From Desulfotomaculum nigrificans DSM 574 (GTDB taxonomy: Bacteria > Bacillota > Desulfotomaculia > Desulfotomaculales > Desulfotomaculaceae), in NCBI RefSeq assembly GCF_000189755.2, contig NZ_KI912183.1:994257-1058256 (forward strand): a stretch of 64,000 bases of DNA, written 5' to 3'. Below are positions 54,230 to 61,830 of the stretch, piece by piece (positions within the stretch are counted from its first letter, which is position 1; each line of letters opens with the position of its first letter). The notes beneath the pieces were generated by a model. That model saw only the letters and a program-made list of their open reading frames with translations, made no database searches and was not told the DNA's origin. The position numbers and the translations under genes are program-made.

Positions 54230-54651
54230 TTGTTTTTTACGCTGTCCTGCAGCAGCTCCAGGGTGATGGCAGCGGTGACGGCAGTGATTTGTTTGCACCG
54301 GGCATTCTTAAGGGGCGACAGTTTTTTTCTCAAGGTCCGGCAGCAGGTGGAGCCAAACTCCTGAACAAATCTCCGATGCAGTTCTGCCGCAGCCTTAACC
54401 ACTCTTTTATCAAAGCCCTTGGCCTGAACATCGGCCAGCACGCAGCCAATGGCCAGTACCCCGCCGGACAGGGCACCACAAGTACAACCGGCATTCATGC
54501 CATGGCCAAAGCCCGCTGCCAACCGGCTAATACCATCGGTTGGTTCTCCTAGGAGTTCCAGATTACTGAGGGCCACTGCCTGGGCACAATTTAAGCCCTG
54601 GGCAAAATACTGTTCCGCTTTTTGCATAACTTCTTGATACAAGCCTGTCAT
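54211..54651 (-). CDS. C_GCAxxG_C_C family protein
   Basis: 146 residues from ATG 54651 (GGAGGTTCAT upstream). Cys pattern: GLNCAQAV near 20, GCTCGALSGG (the GCAxxG motif) near 60, IGCVLAD, then STCCRTLRK and ARCKQI. This is the redox/metal C_GCAxxG_C_C family, of unknown reaction and common in anaerobes. It abuts the downstream end of the flippase-like gene and overlaps the opposite-strand GT gene. Confidence 0.88.
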   Translation of the reverse strand: MTGLYQEVMQKAEQYFAQGLNCAQAVALSNLELLGEPTDGISRLAAGFGHGMNAGCTCGALSGGVLAIGCVLADVQAKGFDKRVVKAAAELHRRFVQEFGSTCCRTLRKKLSPLKNARCKQITAVTAAITLELLQDSVKNNHRLSV

Positions 54652-54665
54652 ATGAACCTCCATCA

Positions 54666-55607
54666 TTATTTGCGCGCCAAGATGATAAGACCACCAGCTA
54701 AACTACTTACCGTCACCTGGGTAAAAAATAGCAGGGAACACAGCATGGCCGTGGCCCCATCTACCCCGGCATAACCGTAAAGCAGTACATACATTCCCTC
54801 TCGGACCCCAAGGCCGTTAATGGACAGGGGCAACATAGATACCGCCATAATCACCGGAATATATAAGAAATGTATATAAAGCGGCAGGTGGATGCCAAGT
54901 GCCATAAAAGTAAATACGTTGGATAATACCAGGCACCCCTGGAACAAAAACGACAGCATCAATACTCCGGCCAGTGTACCGGGAAACTGTTTGTAGTCCC
55001 CCATCCGACGTAAAAAGATGCCAATTTTGCCTTCCTCCCGAAAGGGATAACAAAACAGGAAAACCAGCAGCACAAAGCAAAAAATTACCAGTCCTCTCAC
55101 CGACCAAAAAACAACACTGCTGCCCCGGTGGGACACAAAAAGCATGGCCATTGCCGCCGTAAGCCCCAGGGCCAGTGAAGCCACCAGCCGCTCCATCACC
55201 ACCGAAGCCGCCGCTTCCTTGGTTTTTCCTGACTCCCTGGCCACATAGTAAATCCTTAAGGCATCCCCACCGATGCCGGAGGGTAAAAAGTTATTGGCAA
55301 ACAGCCCGGCATAATAAAAAGCCAGTAGCCTGCCTAAAGGGATTTGTATTTGCAATACCGTTAACAGTGGTCGCCACTTCAAGGCGCTGACCACCATACA
55401 CAAATTGACCATAAAAAAGGCCAGCAGCAAGCTGGGCCGGTGGGCATGAACCAGACTATCCTTTAAAGAACCCAACGGAATTTTACTGATAATCCATGCC
55501 AGCAGTCCTATACTGACAGCAAATTTCGGCCAGGAACGCCAGTCGGCCCGAATGGCCGGTGAACTTTGGGTACCTATAGTTTTGTTTTCTATCACCCTTT
55601 TCTCCAA
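54666..55607 (-). CDS. Lysyl-phosphatidylglycerol-synthase-TM / flippase-like membrane protein
   Basis: 313 residues with about eight membrane helices and the UPF0104 signature FANNFLPSGIGGDALRIYYVAR (about 100-121), plus LPLSINGLGVREG near 250. Such proteins move or modify lipids (MprF-like) and often accompany glycosyltransferases. Probably handles a lipid-linked product of the neighbouring GTs. Start TTG 55607 (or GTG 55595). Confidence 0.87.
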   Translation of the reverse strand: MEKRVIENKTIGTQSSPAIRADWRSWPKFAVSIGLLAWIISKIPLGSLKDSLVHAHRPSLLLAFFMVNLCMVVSALKWRPLLTVLQIQIPLGRLLAFYYAGLFANNFLPSGIGGDALRIYYVARESGKTKEAAASVVMERLVASLALGLTAAMAMLFVSHRGSSVVFWSVRGLVIFCFVLLVFLFCYPFREEGKIGIFLRRMGDYKQFPGTLAGVLMLSFLFQGCLVLSNVFTFMALGIHLPLYIHFLYIPVIMAVSMLPLSINGLGVREGMYVLLYGYAGVDGATAMLCSLLFFTQVTVSSLAGGLIILARK

Positions 55608-55976
55608 ATCCTTTCACTTGAGATAAAGGAATTACTATATAATTTATATGACTACATACCAAAAAAACCTTTATGTTAAATATAATAATTAGTTATAGTT
55701 ACGCCACCCTGGTTTAGAAAATAACCTCTGGTTATAAACCGGGGATAAAGGCTGGAGGTATAAAAATTAGATGATAAAGAAAAAACAGCAGTGGGAGGTT
55801 AATCAATCCCGCTGCTGTTTTAGCTGAAATTACCAGTTCAGTCCACTTGAAGTGGTAGCCGGGTTTAAAAGAATCAGATCCGGACTAAGGTTAGTTAGCC
55901 CCACTGTTTGTGCATCTCTAATAACTCAAGAGAACGCGAAGCGGCGGCCGTAGCCTTTATCCTTTTACCGTGAGGG
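55608..55976. other. Intergenic region with terminator-type hairpin
   Basis: 369 bp. It holds an AT-rich stretch, a hairpin (55783-55820) and, at 55830-55976, GC-richer sequence with short, gene-like frames but no start with an SD. No tRNA or other RNA could be assigned. Confidence 0.5.
55776..55820 (-). terminator. Terminator-like hairpin downstream of arsR
   Basis: Stem AAACAGCAG-CGGG/CCC-CTGCTGTTT; on the minus strand TTTTCTTT follows. It would stop transcription from arsR. Confidence 0.75.
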
Positions 55977-56303
55977 CTAGTCTTGGGTCATGCTGCCAAA
56001 GGTTTTCATGGTCTCGCTGGCCTGCAGCACCAGTATTTTATCCGCAACCTCTAAAAGTTCAATGATCTCAGGATATTTAATACTGTAGATTACCCGCAAG
56101 CCTTCTTTTCTACTTTGCAGAATATCCTGCCTTTTTAAGATAGCCAGATGTTGGGAAGTATTGGCCTGTTCCACATTTAATGCTTCAAAGATATCACAGA
56201 CACAATGTTCACCGTCTTTTAACAGTTCCAATATACGAATTCGGGTGGGATGGGCAATAGCTTTAAACATATCTGCTTTTAACTGGGATAATCTTTCGTT
56301 CAT
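55977..56303 (-). CDS. ArsR/SmtB-family transcriptional regulator
   Basis: 108 residues from ATG 56303 (TTG 56309 is an alternative). Winged-helix repressor: AIAHPTRIRILELL, then EHCVCDIFEAL with a CVC pair like the arsenite/metal site of ArsR, and NTSQHLAILKR recognition helix. It probably senses arsenite or a related metal(loid) and controls the arsenosugar/Sec cluster whose genes lie downstream on this strand. Confidence 0.92.
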   Translation of the reverse strand: MNERLSQLKADMFKAIAHPTRIRILELLKDGEHCVCDIFEALNVEQANTSQHLAILKRQDILQSRKEGLRVIYSIKYPEIIELLEVADKILVLQASETMKTFGSMTQD

Positions 56304-56475
56304 TTGCAATCACCAACCTAATTATTCTAATATAATTATATATCCAATTTTGTAAAAAAGCTATCCCATAGACATCCCTGAACTAACAATCCTGCTTTCG
56401 TAGAAAAAATATGCCCAAGCCATTTTCTATTATATAAGTCTATGTAATCAGTGGTTAGTACTTTAACCAAATAGT

Positions 56476-56517
56476 AAAACCCGGGAGAGTACGTTATTCC
56501 GTGCTCTTCCGGGTTTT
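56476..56517. terminator. Terminator of the CopZ-like gene
   Basis: Stem AAAACCCGG-AGAG/CTCT-CCGGGTTTT, 45 bp past the CopZ-like gene on the minus strand. Confidence 0.75.
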
Positions 56518-56562
56518 CATTTTGTTGGCCCTGGCAATCACCGATTGCACCGCAGGCCTGCA

Positions 56563-56967
56563 TCAAGTGCCGGCGGGATTTTTAGTTAGGCACTCCCTTC
56601 CGGTATTGGCCCCGGTATGACGCTGGATGTCCTGCAGGTTATGACAGCAGCCCATTACTGTAAGATGGTCCATGATATCCTTGGCAGAAACCCCTTTGCA
56701 ATAACATACCGGCACTTCCGGGTCTGTTTCCTTAAACCAAACTTTTTCCTTTAAAGCGTCCTTTTTCAGGATCTCCGGCCCGAAGTACACTACCTCGCAG
56801 GTCTCCGAAAGGCAAAGATGAAATCCCTCCGGCGAGCCGGGCTGATGGCTTTCTTTTACTATATTTTTAATGGTCGCGGGTTTTACGGGTTTTCCCGGCG
56901 CACCGCAAACCGGACAGCGGACGGCAGAAACCTTCGGGTCGACCCCACAGACTAAATCGGTAATCAT
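56563..56967 (-). CDS. CopZ-type Fe-S metallochaperone-like protein
   Basis: 134 residues. The N-terminal part has a zinc site, RCPVCGAPGKPV (about 17-28) with HLCLSETCEVVYFG; the C-terminal part (about 88-134) is a BFD-like [2Fe-2S] domain: CYCKGVSAKDIM, MGCCHNL, and TGRECLTKNPAG. This matches the N-terminal half of Archaeoglobus CopZ, without its copper-binding HMA domain. Likely a redox protein that delivers or reduces a metal. SD AGAGGAGG before ATG 56967. Confidence 0.85.
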   Translation of the reverse strand: MITDLVCGVDPKVSAVRCPVCGAPGKPVKPATIKNIVKESHQPGSPEGFHLCLSETCEVVYFGPEILKKDALKEKVWFKETDPEVPVCYCKGVSAKDIMDHLTVMGCCHNLQDIQRHTGANTGRECLTKNPAGT

Positions 56968-57064
56968 AAAATCCTCCTCTTAGGCATTTATGCAACCATT
57001 CCTATTGGGGAAGGGTAAGTTTATGCGGATTAACCGTGATGCCTTAGGATCCAAAAATAATCAC

Positions 57065-58158
57065 TTAGAATTTATTTCCCGGTACTTTCAACGAATGTAC
57101 CGGGCAGGAGACCCCCAGGCATGTTATCATTTCTTCCATGCGTTGACTGGTGCCAAAAGTGATAATTACATCGCCGGTCAGAAGTACTTCTTCAGGGCTA
57201 GGATTGGGTATCAACCGTTCCCCCCTTTGAATAGCCAGCACCTGAACCCCATATCTCTCCCGGATACCGGTTTCCTTAATTGGTTTGTTAACTAAGCTGC
57301 ACGAAGGTTCAATGAGGAATTCCTCTAACTTTAAATCCATGTCGTTCCAATCCAATATCTTTTGCATAAAGCTAATAGTGGCGGGACGAATGGCTGCCAT
57401 TGCCAAGTGTGAGCCGCCGGTAAAGCCTACAGGAATGACCCAATCAGCTCCGGCCCGGGCCAGGCGGGTTTCATTTTCCTTCCGGTTGGCCCGGGTGACA
57501 ATGCGAATATTTTTGTTCAAGTCCCTGGCTGCCATTGTAACCAGCATATTATCCGCATCATCAGGCAGAGCCACAATAATACCGGAGGCATATCGAACTC
57601 CCAGCTTTTCCAACATGGTATCCTCCGTGGCATCTCCCACCATGGACAGGTATCCCCCTTCCCGCAGGGCCATACACTTGTCCTCATCCACATCAATGCC
57701 CACAAATGGCTTCTTGTTGTTAATTAATTGTCTGATGGCCGAAGATCCGGTTCGACCAAGGCCGCACACAATCACATGATTTCTTAGTTTTGCTATCTTT
57801 TTTTCCATAACCCTTCCCCCAAGGATTTGAATGACTTGCCCTTCGATGAGACAGGTGGTTAACATAGAACTAAAAAAGGAAATGTATCCCACACCGGTTA
57901 CCAACATGGCCATGACGATTTTCTGTCCAGCCATGGTGTGCGGGGTGAGATCACCATAACCAACCGTAAAGACCGTGATGACTGCCAGGTAAAGGGTTTT
58001 AAAAAAGTTAAATGTTCATACCGGCCCAGTAAATACACACAGGAAGCAAAGATTGAAAACTCGGCCACCGAAACGACGGCCAGGATTTTTAATATTAACA
58101 TTAGGTGCCGCATGGGCTTGGGCGGTGGTGGTTTGATCTGCTTTTCTTTTCGATTCAT
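57065..58158 (-). CDS. K+ channel (2TM-pore) with TrkA/RCK domains, frame broken by -1 shift on a slippery site
   Basis: The N-terminal frame (58158 to about 58000) has a proline-rich start and membrane helix 1. The rest, in the -1 frame (ends 57065), has the pore with the selectivity filter TVGYGDLTP, helix 2, then TrkA_N (HVIVCGLGRTGSSAIRQL, GxGxxG) and TrkA_C. In the zero frame it would end at once after about 86 codons. The switch point is TTTTTTA (58000-58006, minus strand), a perfect -1 slippery heptamer in the right frame (T TTT TTA), followed by AAAACCC. So either programmed frameshifting or a homopolymer mutation or sequencing error. Total length about 363 residues, usual for this family. 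Confidence 0.75.
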
Positions 58159-58204
58159 GTCTCAATGCTCCTGCACAAGGATGCCTTCACAATACTAATT
58201 ATTC

Positions 58205-58436
58205 CTTCTGCTTTTTTATCACTTTATCACCTTTGTAATCAACCTAACCGGTTCATTCCTTGCTGGGTTTTCTTTTTGCCAAGCGTGACCTGCATTACTA
58301 TTTCTTCTTTCTCATCGGCACCGGTTTCATGGGGGCCTATACTACCTTTTCCACTTTTGAAATGGAAAGGGTTCCGGTTGGGGAAAATGTAACAGCCGAT
58401 AGATACTACTCCCCTTTCTTCCCTACCACCATATAG
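58205..58436 (+). pseudogene. crcB: crcB (fluoride channel) remnant
   Basis: The plus strand encodes FVINLTGSFLAGFSF (58232-58275) in one frame and, after a +1-type shift near 58265-58275, AKRDLHYYFFFLIGTGFMG-AYTTFSTFEMER (58275-58370) in the next. GTGFMGAYTTFSTFE is the conserved second half of the CrcB/Fluc fluoride exporter. The N-terminal helix is missing, there is no plausible start, and the tail runs into a stop near 58434 overlapping the end of the methyltransferase gene. A decayed gene. Confidence 0.8.
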
Positions 58437-58996
58437 GTGCCCTGGCTGAGGTCAGTTAAAGACATTTTGGAGAAGTCATGTTCTTTTAGTTTACTGATTA
58501 GAACATCTTGCTTTAACCGGTGCTCCGGAGGTGGTCCCATTTCAGTGAAGGTATCGTTCCATTCGATAATACCGACCCTGCCGCCCGGTTTCAGTACCCG
58601 GTGGCATTCCTTTAACATTACCCCCAGGTCCGGCGCCTCATGAGCCACCAAACCCATGGTTACATAATCCACACTAGCCGCTGGGAGGCTCACCTTATCC
58701 GGGGGCGTCAATACCCAGGCAATATTGGAAAGACCTTCTTTCCTACTGCGGGATAGGGCTTCCACTAGCATGTCCTCTTGAATATCCAGGCCATAAACGA
58801 AACCAGCCGCACCTACCACCCTGGCAGCCGGTAAAGTAAGAAAGCCAATACCGCACCCCAGGTCCAACACTCTTTCCCCCTCCTGTAAACCCAAGGTCTG
58901 AAGAATTTTATCAACGGGAATAAGGTCCTTTCTACGGGGGTCATCTAATTTAGCCATCTTTTTAGCGTCAAATACGTGGGCCAATCTTTTCACCAT
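58406..58996 (-). CDS. Class I SAM-dependent methyltransferase
   Basis: 196 residues. SAM site VLDLGCGIGFLTLPAARVV (about 42-60), YGLDIQEDML acidic loop, post-I and motif III; CHRVLKPGGRVGIIEW is the usual UbiE-type ending. Substrate unknown. Upstream sequence shows no clear SD. Its 3' end meets the crcB remnant on the opposite strand. Confidence 0.85.
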   Translation of the reverse strand: MVKRLAHVFDAKKMAKLDDPRRKDLIPVDKILQTLGLQEGERVLDLGCGIGFLTLPAARVVGAAGFVYGLDIQEDMLVEALSRSRKEGLSNIAWVLTPPDKVSLPAASVDYVTMGLVAHEAPDLGVMLKECHRVLKPGGRVGIIEWNDTFTEMGPPPEHRLKQDVLISKLKEHDFSKMSLTDLSQGTYMVVGKKGE

Positions 58997-59277
58997 CCAT
59001 TTTTTTATTTAATTTAGCATGTTTTTTTTAGTACAAAGCTCGTGCATCGTGTTTACATAACATCCTTAACTTGTCGTCATTATTACTATGTTGTTTAATT
59101 TAAACCACAAAAATACTGAATTTCTTGGTATTTTAAGCACCCCCCGGGTCTGTCAGATTTTGTTAATTTAATAACTTGAGGTCAGTAAGATGACATTAAC
59201 TTGTCGTTTGCGGGACGTTTTTTTAATATTCAAAATAATATTATATTTTCAAACAGATCCATAAGGAGGTACCGCCC

Positions 59278-59409
59278 GTGAGATACTTGGCTGTTGTTAA
59301 TCCTTTGACCATGATGTTTCTATATTTTGTAGTGGCACCGGTATACGCAGGTTATAAAAAGATTAAATGCACCATTAACCCCAACTGCCCCGAGTGTGCT
59401 GTTAATTAA
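59278..59409 (+). CDS. Small membrane protein with Cys pair, unknown
   Basis: 43 residues from GTG 59278 with a perfect SD AAGGAGG (59263-59269) eight bases before it. An N-terminal hydrophobic helix (LTMMFLYFVVAPVYA) is followed by a hydrophilic tail KKIKCTINPNCPECAVN with three Cys. A terminator follows. Too short for many gene finders; the SD and terminator support it. No family recognized. Confidence 0.7.
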   Translation: MRYLAVVNPLTMMFLYFVVAPVYAGYKKIKCTINPNCPECAVN

Positions 59410-59445
59410 CCTCTCATAAACCCCTCTTCCCGTATTTATGTTATC

Positions 59446-59479
59446 AGAGCCGCCGGCCCAAAGCCGGTGGCTCTATTTT
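59446..59479 (+). terminator. Terminator of the 43-residue gene
   Basis: Stem AGAGCC-GCCGGC with GCCGG-GGCTCT followed by ATTTTA. Confidence 0.8.
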
Positions 59480-59624
59480 ACGCTTTAACCCTCAATCCAC
59501 CAAATATCTCGCTACGCCTACCAACCATCCTAATTTTTCACAATGCCCACCTGTATGTCAGCATTGCTGCTGCTTGTTTCATCCTTCCGGTTAGGGTAAA
59601 CTGGAATACTGGAGGGCTATAATA

Positions 59625-61532
59625 ATGATTTTACTACAGGCAATCAATATAAATAAGTATTTTGGCGCCAAACAAATATTAAAAAATGTTAACCTTACCG
59701 TACAAGCGGGGCAAAAGGTTGGTTTGGTGGGGGTAAACGGGGCTGGTAAGTCTACTTTGCTGAAAATTTTAACCGGTCAGTTAACGCCGGATGACGGTGA
59801 AATTACCCGGGCCACCGGCTTAACTCTGGGTTATTTAGCCCAGGATACCGGTTTAGAATCGGAACGCACAATTTATGAGGAAATGCTCTCGGTATTCCAA
59901 CCTCTAATTGAGCAAGAACAGCAGCTACATAAACTGGAACAACTAATGGGCAGTGAGGTAATAAAGCAGGATACTACCCGGTACCGGCGGATTATGGATC
60001 AATATGCCCGGCTGTCCGATGATTTTCGTAATCAAGGCGGCTACAGTTATCGTTCCTTTATCAGGGGAGTGCTGCAGGGGTTAGAATTTCCTGAAGTTGA
60101 TGACAATTCCCCGGTGGCGGTGCTCAGCGGCGGTCAAAAGACCCGCCTGGCCCTGGCTAAAAATCTGTTAATTAAACCAGATCTGTTAATTTTGGACGAA
60201 CCCACTAACTACCTGGACATTCGCGCTCTGGCCTGGCTAGAACAATACCTGCAATCCTACGCCGGGGCGGTTTTGGTGGTCTCCCACGACCGTTACTTCC
60301 TGGATGCGGTGGTCAGTACCGTGGTGGAGCTGGAGTTTGGCCGGGCCACCACCTATAAAACCAACTACTCCGGATTCATCGACCTGAAAGCCCGGCAGCA
60401 GGAAAACCTGTTGAAACGATACGAGCAGCAACAAGAAGAAATAGCCCGGGCCAAGGATTTTATCCAGCGTAATATTGTGCGGGCTTCTACTACCAAGAGG
60501 GCCCAGAGCCGGTTAAAGGCCCTGGAAAAAATGGAGTTAATCGAGGCGCCCAACCAGCAAAAACAGGTACACTTTTCCTTTACCATTAAACGGCCCAGCG
60601 GTCGGGATGTGCTGAATGTGTCAGATCTCAGCATCGGTTATCCGGGAGTAGAACTGGCCCGGAATATTAACTTTGCCATTGAGCGGGGAGAAAGTGTGGC
60701 TATTTTAGGCCCCAATGGTATTGGTAAATCTACCTTGCTGAAGACCATCATAGGCCAACTGCCGCCTCTGTCCGGCCATATCCGTACCGGAACCAATGTT
60801 AGCATCGGTTACTACGCCCAGGAGCAGGAAAAACTTGATCCCGGCAAGACGGTTTTGGATGAGTTATGGGATGATTACCGTCTGATGGACGAAAAAGACG
60901 TGCGAACGGTCCTGGGCAGCTTCCTCTTCCGGGGTGAAGATGTATATAAAAAGGTGAGTGAACTAAGCGGCGGTGAAAAGGCCCGGCTGTCCCTGGCCAA
61001 GTTAATGCTTCAACAAGCCAATCTGCTGATCCTGGACGAGCCCACCAACCACCTGGATATTTTAAGCCGGGAAATGTTGGAGAGCGCCTTAATTGATTAC
61101 CCTGGCACCATTATTTTTGTGTCCCACGACCGTTACTTTTTAAACAAAATGGCCACCCGAATTATCGAGCTGACCCCCACCGGAACGGAAAGTTTCTTAG
61201 GTAACTATGATTACTATCTGGAGAAAAAGTCTCCGGATCAGCATGAGCCGGGTTCAAAACACCCGGAAAAAAACCAGTTGGGCAAGCAAAGTTACCTGGC
61301 CAGTAAAGAAATACAGCGCCAGGAAAGAAAACGCCTAAAGCGCATTGAAGAGTTGGAAAGGTTAATCAGCGACACTGAACAAGACATTGCCCGGTTGGAA
61401 GGGGAACTGGAGAAACCGGAAGTTACCCAGGATTATGAGGCCTGCTTAAAAATAACTGAGGAATTAAGCGCGGCCAAGGCAAATTTAGATGCCTACTTAG
61501 AAGAGTGGGTTATGTTAACAGAAAATGATTAA
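59625..61532 (+). CDS. ABC-F family ATPase (YdiF-like)
   Basis: 635 residues, two ABC domains without membrane helices. First Walker A GVNGAGKSTLLKIL (about 36-49) and LSGGQKTRLALAK; second Walker A GPNGIGKSTLLKTI (about 360) and LSGGEKARLSLAK; Walker B ILDEPTNYLDIRAL and ILDEPTNHLDILSR. A linker and a C-terminal coiled coil (about 565-635, RLKRIEELERLISDTEQDIARL) are typical of Uup/YdiF. ABC-F proteins act on ribosomes. SD GGAGGGCTATAATA. Confidence 0.95.
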   Translation: MILLQAININKYFGAKQILKNVNLTVQAGQKVGLVGVNGAGKSTLLKILTGQLTPDDGEITRATGLTLGYLAQDTGLESERTIYEEMLSVFQPLIEQEQQLHKLEQLMGSEVIKQDTTRYRRIMDQYARLSDDFRNQGGYSYRSFIRGVLQGLEFPEVDDNSPVAVLSGGQKTRLALAKNLLIKPDLLILDEPTNYLDIRALAWLEQYLQSYAGAVLVVSHDRYFLDAVVSTVVELEFGRATTYKTNYSGFIDLKARQQENLLKRYEQQQEEIARAKDFIQRNIVRASTTKRAQSRLKALEKMELIEAPNQQKQVHFSFTIKRPSGRDVLNVSDLSIGYPGVELARNINFAIERGESVAILGPNGIGKSTLLKTIIGQLPPLSGHIRTGTNVSIGYYAQEQEKLDPGKTVLDELWDDYRLMDEKDVRTVLGSFLFRGEDVYKKVSELSGGEKARLSLAKLMLQQANLLILDEPTNHLDILSREMLESALIDYPGTIIFVSHDRYFLNKMATRIIELTPTGTESFLGNYDYYLEKKSPDQHEPGSKHPEKNQLGKQSYLASKEIQRQERKRLKRIEELERLISDTEQDIARLEGELEKPEVTQDYEACLKITEELSAAKANLDAYLEEWVMLTEND

Positions 61533-61570
61533 GGGGCTTTGCACTTGGCTAAGCCCCTTAATTCTTAAAA
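61531..61570 (+). terminator. Terminator of the ABC-F gene
   Basis: Stem AAGGGGCTT/AAGCCCCTT with AATTCTTAAAATT after. The T run is poor. Confidence 0.65.
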
Positions 61571-61604
61571 TTAATTATGGTAATAATTTTATCATCGGTA
61601 TCTT

Positions 61605-61790
61605 TTACTCCTCAGAGGCTTTTTTCATTTTTTCAATGGCCTGCTGGTTGGAGGTTACCATTTGGGCAATTTCTTTGGCTGATTGGGAAGATCTTTCCGC
61701 CAGCTTGCGCACTTCCTGGGCCACCACGGCAAAAGTGCGGCCATGATCACCCGCTCTGGCTGCTTCAATGGAGGCATTTAAGGTTTAATA
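61605..61790 (-). pseudogene. C-terminal remnant of a methyl-accepting chemotaxis protein
   Basis: Minus strand: [20 protein letters not shown] then [20 protein letters not shown] and EKMKKASEE, followed by TAA (61605-61607). This is the end of the MCP signalling hairpin (the NLLALNAxIEAARAG tip and following helix). A stop lies just upstream and nothing encodes the sensor part, so the rest was deleted. About 60 codons remain. Confidence 0.85.
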
Positions 61791-61830
61791 ATTCTCCCCA
61801 GGGTTATTCTCCATATTTCACCATAATCCT

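Noticed and set aside
55830-55976. tRNA gene
   Set aside because: No cloverleaf, no GTTCRANNC T-arm and no CCA-type acceptor pairing could be drawn.
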